NCBI GenBank assembly: GCA_003567055.1
Contig: PXAW01000339.1
Location: 1 to 11,278, forward strand
Origin: Hyphomicrobiales bacterium
Lineage (GTDB): Bacteria > Pseudomonadota > Alphaproteobacteria > Rhizobiales > Beijerinckiaceae
Direction of reading: 5' to 3'
Length of the DNA: 11,278 bases
Shown: piece after piece, positions 5,932-11,278 of the stretch
How positions within the stretch are numbered: the first letter of the stretch is position 1
Layout: every line of letters starts with the position of its first letter
The notes under the pieces: model-generated
What the model saw: only the letters and a program-made list of their open reading frames with translations
The model's database searches: none
Told to the model about the DNA's origin: nothing
Translations under genes and position numbers: made by a program

Positions 5932-7275
5932 TCAACCGCGCTCGATCGCGAGCGGCTTGAGCTGGCTCGAAAGATCGCACCCGGTCTCGATCTCGAGACG
6001 GAGCTCGCCGTTGTGCACGTGCTCGGCAAGCCGCGGAAAACGGTCGAACAGGCGCGCGCGCAGGCGCTCCTCATCGATTGCGGCGCCGATGCGCAGGGTC
6101 AGGCGCTCCGGGCGCTCGCGCCGATCGAGGCGAATGGCAACGCGCAAGCCCGGATCGTCCACGAGCCTCCGCGCCTCGTCGGCGATCTCGGCCGCAGGAA
6201 GGTTGCTGCCGGCGACGAGGAGGAGTTCGTCCATGCGGCCGAGCACTTCGACGGCGCGAAAGGCGTAGGGCGCCCCGTGCGGGGCAAATCGTGCGCGATC
6301 GCCCGAGCGGTAGCGCAGCAGCGGCATCATGCGCCGCGCCAGGGTGGTGTAGACGAGCTCGCCCTCTTCGGCCGGCTCGCCCGTTTCCGGATCGACGATT
6401 TCGACGCCGACCGCGAGCTCGTTGAAGACGATCGCGGTTTCGCTGTCCCAGCCCGTCCCGAGCCCGACGCCGAGTTCGGTCGTGCCGTAGGAACTGTGGA
6501 TCTCCGCCCCCGGAAAGGCCTCGGCGAGCTCCCGGATCGTCTCGCGATCGAGAACGTCGGCGCCGAGCACTATGCGCGATAGCGGCGGTCGCTCGCCCCG
6601 CCCGAAGGCCCGCGCAAGCGAAAGCGCGAAGGAAGGGGTCGTCATCAGCTGGTTCGTGCGGTAATGCAACATGTTCTCTGCCACCGCCCCGGCATCGTGC
6701 GCGCCGAGCGTCAGCGCGAGACCGCCGGCGCGCTCGATGGTCCAGACGACGTGCCGCCAACCGATCCAGAGACCGTGCTGCAGCGGCATCGCGATCGCAG
6801 CGGCGACCGGACCATCCCCGACTTCCGAGCGCATCAGAAGCGCTCCGGTATTGGCCGCCGCCTGAACGTCCCCGAAGCAATAATCGATGCGTTTGGGCGC
6901 GCCCGTCGTCCCTGCGCTGAGGAAGCTCGCCGCCGCCTCCCGCTGCGGCGCGCAGCGGATGTGCGCGGGGTCCTTCTGCAGGTCGCCCCCGGTCGTAAAG
7001 GGCAGCCCCGCGAGATCGCCGAGCTTCTCGACTCTCTCCGGCTGAATCTTCGCCTCACGCAGCCGCGTCCTGTAGAACGGTGAGTGCGAGGCCACATGCG
7101 CGACGAGGTCGCGAACGCGGCGCGCCTGCAAGGCGGCGATCTCCTCCGCGTCCATGGCGCGCAAACGACCGCCGGTCATCCGGGCCGCCCACAGAATGGT
7201 CGCGGGCGAATGCATCCGACGCTCGAAGCGCCACGAAAGCGCATGCGCGAGATGTTCCTTCAGGCGGTTCGTCAT
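5932..7275 (-). CDS. PaaK-like adenylate-forming ligase (phenylacetate-CoA ligase family)
   Basis: A 447-residue member of the ANL superfamily, close in length and layout to phenylacetate-CoA ligases. Such enzymes activate a carboxylic acid with ATP to an acyl-adenylate, usually then forming a CoA thioester. Motifs in order: the P-loop SAGTTGAPK (120-128), the adenine-site YGTTE (263-267), NELAVGVEIVDPETGE (285-300), GELVYTTL (305-312), RYRSGD (321-326, usually RTGD), the hinge GRMDELLLVAGSNLP (346-360), and Lys440 near the C-terminus in the place of the catalytic A10 lysine. The substrate cannot be read from the sequence, and no paa or aromatic-degradation genes are nearby. The ATG at 7275 overlaps the stop of a possible 36-codon reading frame by ATGA, with GAGG about 10 bases upstream; Met21 is an alternative start. 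A perfect EcfG motif lies about 316 bases upstream on the same strand. Confidence 0.88.
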   Translation of the reverse strand: MTNRLKEHLAHALSWRFERRMHSPATILWAARMTGGRLRAMDAEEIAALQARRVRDLVAHVASHSPFYRTRLREAKIQPERVEKLGDLAGLPFTTGGDLQKDPAHIRCAPQREAAASFLSAGTTGAPKRIDYCFGDVQAAANTGALLMRSEVGDGPVAAAIAMPLQHGLWIGWRHVVWTIERAGGLALTLGAHDAGAVAENMLHYRTNQLMTTPSFALSLARAFGRGERPPLSRIVLGADVLDRETIRELAEAFPGAEIHSSYGTTELGVGLGTGWDSETAIVFNELAVGVEIVDPETGEPAEEGELVYTTLARRMMPLLRYRSGDRARFAPHGAPYAFRAVEVLGRMDELLLVAGSNLPAAEIADEARRLVDDPGLRVAIRLDRRERPERLTLRIGAAIDEERLRARLFDRFPRLAEHVHNGELRLEIETGCDLSSQLKPLAIERG

Positions 7276-7382
7276 GATCGATGCGCCTCACGGATCACGA
7301 AGGGCGAGGCTGTCGCAAAACACGGGTCTTCCTGGCGGGTATTTCGCCTGACATCGCGGTTGTTGCCTGGGTGTTTGTGCAT
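7272..7382 (-). CDS. Possible 36-residue leader reading frame coupled to the ligase
   Basis: An ATG at 7382 opens a 36-codon frame beginning MHKHPGNNRDVRRNTRQ, whose stop overlaps the ligase start by ATGA, the classic arrangement for translational coupling. The ribosome site (GAGAG) is weak and the peptide has no known relatives. It may be a coupling leader peptide or chance. Confidence 0.2.
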   Translation of the reverse strand: MHKHPGNNRDVRRNTRQEDPCFATASPFVIREAHRS

Positions 7383-7880
7383 CAACTCTCGACCGGCGGC
7401 GATCGGCTGACGAGACGCTCGGTCAAGACGTGGTCGAACGCGTCCCGCGCGCCACTGCGGAAGCGCGCTCCTGCTTCGTCTCGCCGCAGCAGGCGATCGC
7501 GACGGGACCGGCGCGACGGGCGGCGGGGATCTTCCCTGTAATGAAATCGTCGCTCTCTCCGTCCTGCTGCGGGCGCCCTTCAAGCCTGAAAACGCGGGCG
7601 GATGCGCAGGGGTTCCCGGCGTCGCGAAGCCGGCTCCGATCGCTCCTGCGCCTCCAGCGACAGCATTGCAGCGCGCAGGAACGCATGCCCGAGGGGAATT
7701 TGCCTGCGCAATCCCCGGCATGTGCAATCCCTGGTACATCGAATGCTGCGTCCACCGTCTAAGGTCGACGACATCGAGGAGAACCCGCCATGGTCCTGAC
7801 GGCGCGCTTCGTGAGCCCCAACGGCAGGAGTTGCGTGCGCAACGTGGCCGAGACGATCACTGCAGCCGCGTGCCGCCGTC
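7276..7880. other. 605-base stretch without a confident gene, between lactate permease and ligase
   Basis: It holds the EcfG motif at 7591-7616 and the small frame at 7272-7382. Between about 7430 and 7580 two overlapping minus-strand frames look coding in base pattern but lack a start codon after the predicted transcript start; they end in ASAVARGTRSTTS and in ARDAFDHVLTERLVSRSPPVES. This could be a frameshifted remnant of a small gene, or chance at high GC. On the plus strand an ATG at 7790 with GAGGAG upstream opens a frame (MVLTARFVSPNGRS...) that soon runs antisense to the permease gene. No terminator with a T-run follows the permease. Confidence 0.6.
7591..7616 (-). promoter_or_regulatory. 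EcfG-type general-stress promoter upstream of the ligase
   Basis: On the minus strand GGAAC (7616-7612), a 17-base spacer, then CGTT (7594-7591), a perfect match to the EcfG consensus. Transcription would start near 7583 and run toward the ligase, leaving a leader of about 308 bases that may contain a small gene or a regulatory RNA. Confidence 0.65.
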
Positions 7881-9476
7881 CTACCAGAAAAAGAAGACCG
7901 CGCCTGCGACCAGGCACACCACCAGCAGGGGGAGAACCGTCTCGAGGATCACCTCTCCCTCGCGCGACTCAAGCCCTGCGGCGCCCGACGCCATGGCGAT
8001 GTTCGAGAGCGAGATCATGTTGCCCACCCCGGCCCCGATCAACTGGAGCCCCAGCAGAACCGCCACCGGTCGACCGAGCGCCCGCGCGGCATCTTCCTGA
8101 AGGCTGGCGAAGAGCAGATTTGAGACCGTGGCGCTGCCGGTCATGAAGGAGCCGAGCGCACCGAGAAAGGCGCCGAACATGACGAAGACATCGCCGAGGA
8201 GATCCGCGAAGCCCTCGCCGAGCACCTGCGGAATCGAGGGCAGATCAGCCTCGTTCATGTCGGAGATGACGAGGAGCTGGGTGAGCGCGATGATGAAGAT
8301 CAGAACGATCGCCGCCGTGCGGATCTTGTTCCAGGTGGCCGAGACGGCCTCCACGAGATTGCCCCGATCGACAGGCAGGAGGACGAGCGCAGTGACTAAG
8401 GCGAGCGCCAGATAGAAATAGGGCGTGTAGAGCGGCGTGAGGCCTTCGAGCTCGGCTCCGGCGAACTCACCGAATGCGATCGTCACGCCCTCGAGCCATT
8501 CCCGCAGGCCGGGCGCCGTGCGCGAGACGATGAGCGCGATCGCCATCACGATGAAGGGCGCGAAGCTGCGCAGGATCGTTCCGGGCAAGACGCTTTCCCG
8601 CGACTGCGCGCGCTCGCCCTTGTCGCCGCGCTCGCCGTCTTGCTCCGCCCCGGATGCGTCGATCTTCAACTCGTCGGGCGTGGACGGGGCGAGGAAGCCG
8701 CGCCGCGCCGCGAAGGAGATCAGCACGAGCGCCACGATGCCGCCGATGATGGCGGGCAGCTCCGGCCCCACCAGCGCGGCCACCGCGAGATAGGGCAGGC
8801 TGAAGGCGAGCGCCGAGAACACGGCGAAGGGCAGGAAGGCGCTAAAGCTCCCCTTCGGCTTTTCCATCGTAACGATATAGGCGATCGCGCCGGTGATGAC
8901 GATCGATGCGGCCGCGTGCGCGGCAGCGGCGTAGAGCACGGCGTCGGAGATCGTCGCATCGTCGAGACCAAGCCCCGCGAAGCCGATCACCACAGGGGTT
9001 CCCGCCGCGCCGAAGGGCACCCCCGTGCTGTTGCCGATGAGACAGATCGCCACCGCCTTGAGGGGGCTGAGTCCGAAATATACCAGCACGGGGGCTGCGA
9101 TGACGGCGGGTGTGCCGAACCCGGCAATGCCTTCGATGAAGCCGACGAGCGCCCAGGCGAGCAGCATCGCGAGCACGCGCTTGTCCTCGGTGATCGACGC
9201 GATCACGGCCTTGACAGTGTCGAGCGCGCCGGTCTCGATCATGACGTTGAGTACCAGCAGCGCGAAGACGACGATCAGGAGAAGTTCGAGGAAAACAATC
9301 AGCGCGTTGATCACGCTGGCCGCGACGACGGCCCCGGACAGATCCCAGAGGAAGAGCGCGATCGCGACGCTGATCGCATAGGCAATCGGCGCGGCCTTGT
9401 AAGCCGGGAGGCGGAACGGGATCAGCAGCGTGAACAGAGCCGCGAAGGGAACAAGCGTGACGAGGAACAGGGTCAT
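7881..9476 (-). CDS. lctP: L-lactate permease family transporter
   Basis: A 531-residue polytopic inner-membrane protein of the LctP/LldP family (TC 2.A.14), which moves L-lactate, D-lactate or glycolate with protons; E. coli LldP has 551 residues. Family signatures: GFIEGIAGFGTPAVIAAPVL (112-131), the CLIGNSTGVPFGAAGTPV segment (145-162), and near the C-terminus GSFMTGSATVSNLLFASLQ (442-460) followed by GAGVGNMISLSNIAMA. A charged cytoplasmic loop rich in Asp, Glu, Arg and Lys lies around 258-302 between two hydrophobic halves. The start is ATG at 9476 with GAGGG about 7 bases upstream, only 10 bases after the pfkB stop, so the two genes form an operon. The link to phosphofructokinase suggests moving a glycolytic end product or feeding lactate into metabolism; direction and exact substrate are not shown. 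No lactate dehydrogenase gene is in the window. Confidence 0.92.
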   Translation of the reverse strand: MTLFLVTLVPFAALFTLLIPFRLPAYKAAPIAYAISVAIALFLWDLSGAVVAASVINALIVFLELLLIVVFALLVLNVMIETGALDTVKAVIASITEDKRVLAMLLAWALVGFIEGIAGFGTPAVIAAPVLVYFGLSPLKAVAICLIGNSTGVPFGAAGTPVVIGFAGLGLDDATISDAVLYAAAAHAAASIVITGAIAYIVTMEKPKGSFSAFLPFAVFSALAFSLPYLAVAALVGPELPAIIGGIVALVLISFAARRGFLAPSTPDELKIDASGAEQDGERGDKGERAQSRESVLPGTILRSFAPFIVMAIALIVSRTAPGLREWLEGVTIAFGEFAGAELEGLTPLYTPYFYLALALVTALVLLPVDRGNLVEAVSATWNKIRTAAIVLIFIIALTQLLVISDMNEADLPSIPQVLGEGFADLLGDVFVMFGAFLGALGSFMTGSATVSNLLFASLQEDAARALGRPVAVLLGLQLIGAGVGNMISLSNIAMASGAAGLESREGEVILETVLPLLVVCLVAGAVFFFW

Positions 9477-9486
9477 GAGCGCGCCC

Positions 9487-10425
9487 TCAATCCTGTCTTA
9501 CCCGCTCGCGCAGCTCCAGGATCGCGTCGCGCGTCGTGACCTGCGTGCCTTTGGTTTCGACGGTGGCGGCGGCGGCCGCGACGGCGAGGCGGACGGCCTG
9601 CTCAAGGCTCTCGCCCTGGGAAAGCGCGTGCACGGCGGCCCCGAGGAAGGCGTCACCGGCCCCGACGGGGCTCTTCTCCTGTACATGGGGCGGGCGCAGG
9701 CGCAGGCGTGCGCCGTCGCGATCCGCGGCGATGGCGCCCTCGGGGCCGAGCGTTACGATCGCGATATCCGCGCCGCGATCGAGGAGCGCGTCGAGAAGTG
9801 CCTCCTGGTGCTCGCGCGCCTGCGCTACGTCGCGCCCCGCGAGCTCGGAGGCCTCGTGCATGTCGGGCTTGATCAGGTGGACGCCCGCACCCACCGCCTC
9901 CTTCAGAGCCGCGCCCGACGTATCGACGACGAAGCGCGCGCCGGCATCCCGAACGCGGCGGGCGAGCCTGGCGTGAAAATCCGAGGGCATGTTCGGCGCG
10001 AGGCTCCCGCTCGCGACGACCCACTCGAAATCGCCGGCGAGCGCGCCGATTCGATCGAGGATCGCGTCCTGGTCCCGCGCCTCGATGGCGGGACCGGGAA
10101 GCACGAACCGGTACATCTCGCCCGTGTCGCACGCGAGGACCTTGAGCAGCTCGCGGGTACGGTCGGGGATCTCGAACCACTCCGTCTCGAGCCCTTCCTC
10201 CTCGCACAGCTCGCGCAGCATTTTTCCGGAGGAGCCGCCCGCGACCACGAAGGCGCAACCATCTCCACCGAGATTCGCGATCATGCGCGCCACGTTTATG
10301 CCGCCGCCGCCGGGATCGTAGCGCGGCGGGGCGCAACGCAGCTTCTTCTTCGGCTCAAGCGCCTCGACCTCGGTGGTAACGTCCACCGCAGGATTGATCG
10401 TTACCGTCAACACCTTGCGAACCAT
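9487..10425 (-). CDS. pfkB: 6-phosphofructokinase, Pfk-2 (PfkB) type
   Basis: A 312-residue cytoplasmic sugar kinase of the ribokinase/PfkB family; E. coli Pfk-2 has 309. It phosphorylates fructose 6-phosphate to fructose 1,6-bisphosphate with ATP. The substrate region KLRCAPPRYDPGGGGINVAR (28-47) matches E. coli Pfk-2 closely, which favours it over 1-phosphofructokinase or tagatose-6-phosphate kinase. Other landmarks: YRFVLPGPA (105-113), SGSLAPNMP (139-147), VDTSGAAL (167-174), KPDMHEASELAGRDV (186-200), TLGPEGA (225-231) and VGAGDAF (254-260) with catalytic base Asp258. The frame is open to an ATG at 10482, but the start at 10425 (MVRKVLTVT) matches the family N-terminus and has GGGAG about 8 bases upstream. 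It is followed 10 bases later by the lactate permease. Upstream lies a pair of alternative hairpins; no perfect EcfG motif was found for it. Confidence 0.94.
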   Translation of the reverse strand: MVRKVLTVTINPAVDVTTEVEALEPKKKLRCAPPRYDPGGGGINVARMIANLGGDGCAFVVAGGSSGKMLRELCEEEGLETEWFEIPDRTRELLKVLACDTGEMYRFVLPGPAIEARDQDAILDRIGALAGDFEWVVASGSLAPNMPSDFHARLARRVRDAGARFVVDTSGAALKEAVGAGVHLIKPDMHEASELAGRDVAQAREHQEALLDALLDRGADIAIVTLGPEGAIAADRDGARLRLRPPHVQEKSPVGAGDAFLGAAVHALSQGESLEQAVRLAVAAAAATVETKGTQVTTRDAILELRERVRQD

Positions 10426-10526
10426 GAGAGCGCTCCCATCCGATCTGTCCGATGACGTTGCTGCGGCGGCGGGAGGGCGCATAGACGCTACCAGCCGAGC
10501 CGAAGCGCTTCAGATTGAAATCACGA

Positions 10527-10546
10527 CGCCTGTTCCAAATCAGGCG
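10527..10546 (-). promoter_or_regulatory. Alternative hairpin in the pfkB leader
   Basis: CGCCTG (10527-10532) can pair with CAGGCG (10541-10546) around an 8-base loop. The second arm is also part of the stronger stem at 10540-10568, so the two structures exclude each other. Confidence 0.35.
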
Positions 10547-10568
10547 ACGACGGACGATCGTCGCCTGA
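10540..10568 (-). terminator. Strong hairpin between the small membrane protein gene and pfkB
   Basis: A perfect 11-base stem, TCAGGCGACGA (10540-10550) and TCGTCGCCTGA (10558-10568), closes a 7-base loop. Read on the minus strand it is followed by only TTTGG, so it is a weak intrinsic terminator for the gene at 10668-10892, or an attenuator in front of pfkB. It lies 115 bases before the pfkB ATG. Confidence 0.5.
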
Positions 10569-10667
10569 CCTCTCAGATTCGGGCATCATGGCTGAAGCAA
10601 ATGGGCTTCACCGCAGGCGCGCCGAACAAAACATCCGGGCGCCACCAAAAAGCGTTCCGGCACCAGA

Positions 10668-10892
10668 TCACATCGGCGGTGGCGTCGTTGCGGCCCAAGG
10701 AATCCAGACGGCAATGAGGCCAAACCAGAACAGAAAGATCAGGAAAAAGGCGAGGAGGCCCATAATTGCGCTCGGAGCATAAGAATAACGCGTGTTGTAT
10801 GGCCATCTATCACGTGTATAAGACCAAGACGGCAATGCCAGGATGGCAATCAGGAGCAGGATCACAATCAGCCAAAACCAGAAGATTTCCAT
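10668..10892 (-). CDS. Small two-helix membrane protein (DUF3309-like)
   Basis: A 74-residue protein with a membrane segment at about 3-22 (rich in Ile, Leu and Trp), a short loop LPSWSYTRDRWPYNTRYSYAPSAIMG (20-45) and a second membrane segment at about 46-68. The order of hydrophobic segment, LPxW, Tyr/Arg loop, aPSxxxG, second hydrophobic segment resembles DUF3309 proteins, small membrane proteins of unknown function common in proteobacteria; this assignment is from memory of the pattern and is tentative. The ATG at 10892 has an excellent ribosome site, AAAGGAGG, about 5 bases upstream. A candidate stress promoter lies 30-60 bases upstream. The gene is separated from pfkB by 242 bases that contain the strong hairpin. 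Confidence 0.8.
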   Translation of the reverse strand: MEIFWFWLIVILLLIAILALPSWSYTRDRWPYNTRYSYAPSAIMGLLAFFLIFLFWFGLIAVWIPWAATTPPPM

Positions 10893-10924
10893 GCTCGCCT
10901 CCTTTATCGATAATGATATCTTTC

Positions 10925-10950
10925 AAGTTGAAGACGGCCTCTAATGTTCC
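10925..10950 (-). promoter_or_regulatory. Weak EcfG-like promoter of the small membrane protein gene
   Basis: On the minus strand GGAAC (10950-10946), 17 bases, then ACTT (10928-10925). This fits only the relaxed GGAAC-N19-TT form. The distance to the ATG at 10892 is right for a short leader. Confidence 0.25.
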
Positions 10951-11105
10951 AAGCTTTATTGTGTGAGATTAGTTTTTTTGAAACAACAGTGCAGGTTTGT
11001 TCCGTCGGCGGATGCGGTACTGGGGCGGATGGGTCGGGGACGGATGGAAAGCGGGTATGCCACCCACGCTTCGCCTCCTGATTGCACTGTAATCTGTTGA
11101 GCCAG

Positions 11106-11187
11106 CCTGAAAGCCGGTTGGTTTGTGCCGCATTCGTAGCTGGTGCTTTCACGACAATTCGGAGAATGCAGACTAACCGGTTTCAGG
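11106..11187. repeat. Long interrupted inverted repeat
   Basis: CCTGAAAGCCGGTT (11106-11119) pairs with AACCGGTTTCAGG (11175-11187) with a single bulged G. Inside, GCATTC (11130-11135) pairs with GAATGC (11164-11169) around a 28-base loop. The CATTC/GAATG core recurs at 11215-11219 and 11274-11278. It may be a structured RNA, a dispersed intergenic repeat or an eroded mobile-element end; no transposase is visible. Confidence 0.55.
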
Positions 11188-11278
11188 GTCGAGTCCCGGG
11201 ACGGTGAACGACCGGAATGGGGCGCATAGCCGCCTTCACTGAGGCCTCATAATTGACAGCCTTCAGAAAGTTGCATTC

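Larger units (their letters stand above)
10893..11278. other. 386-base right-hand stretch without a confident gene
   Basis: No gene is supported here. The stretch looks less GC-rich than the rest near 10900-10990, including a run of seven T at 10973-10979 (A-run on the strand of the small membrane protein gene, possibly an upstream promoter element). It holds the candidate promoter at 10925-10950 and the interrupted inverted repeat at 11106-11187. A minus-strand frame is open from the window edge to a stop at 11183-11185 (31 residues, ending PVVHRPGTRP) and could be the end of something outside, but it is not recognisable. Confidence 0.5.

Noticed and set aside
7790..8146. A plus-strand frame with GAGGAG upstream of its ATG
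   Set aside because: Most of it is antisense to the lactate permease, and the translation becomes Arg/Pro-rich without family character. Only the first ~30 codons are outside the permease, too few to support a gene.
8640..9539. A 299-codon plus-strand frame
   Set aside because: It is antisense to the permease and rich in Asp, Arg, Glu and His, the usual mirror of a hydrophobic gene.
9430..10455. A 341-codon plus-strand frame
   Set aside because: It is antisense to pfkB, which is well supported by its substrate and GAGD motifs.
10535..10656. Two GGAAC sequences on the minus strand upstream of pfkB
   Set aside because: Neither has cGTT, or the relaxed TT, at the required spacing, so pfkB is not claimed as a direct EcfG target.
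10904..11152. An 82-codon minus-strand frame
   Set aside because: It has no ribosome site, low-complexity Pro/Thr-rich sequence and no hydrophobic or helical pattern.
11181..11200. T-arm-like sequence GGGTCGAGTCCC suggesting a tRNA
   Set aside because: The loop has six bases rather than seven, and no acceptor, anticodon or D arms can be folded around it on either strand.

Overview
The window is GC-rich DNA, most likely from an alphaproteobacterium, possibly of the Hyphomicrobiales. The reasons are the overall base composition, the alphaproteobacterial style of the Pgk, and three perfect copies of the EcfG general-stress promoter motif (GGAAC-N16/17-CGTT), which is characteristic of that class. 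No rRNA, tRNA, CRISPR array, transposase or phage gene was seen. The species cannot be named from this sequence alone.

Layout from left to right. Positions 1-3613 (minus strand) hold a tight operon read right to left: pgk, then gap, then the first half of a P2A-type cation-transporting ATPase that runs off the left edge. Positions 3614-4140 are a divergent control region with EcfG-type promoters pointing both ways. Positions 4141-5428 (plus strand) hold a bacterioferritin that lacks the haem-ligating methionine, then an unrecognised six-helix membrane protein that starts at TTG. Positions 5451-10892 (all minus strand, read right to left) hold a small two-helix membrane protein, pfkB (Pfk-2 type 6-phosphofructokinase) tightly coupled to an L-lactate permease family transporter, a 605-base stretch with an EcfG promoter but no sure gene, a PaaK-like adenylate-forming ligase, and a 70-residue helical protein. 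Positions 10893-11278 are non-coding as far as can be seen and hold a long interrupted inverted repeat.

How the parts may work together. Three steps of glycolysis (Pfk, Gap, Pgk), a lactate-type permease, an iron-storage protein, an ion-pumping ATPase and several small or membrane proteins of unknown role lie together. At least three of the transcription units start from the same stress-sigma motif in the correct orientation. The simplest reading is an accessory stress or energy-starvation island under the general stress response: an extra set of glycolytic enzymes, with carbon transport, iron sequestration and ion homeostasis. The gene calls rest on the sequence and on well-known families. 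The joint regulation rests on the promoter motifs. The physiological purpose is inference.
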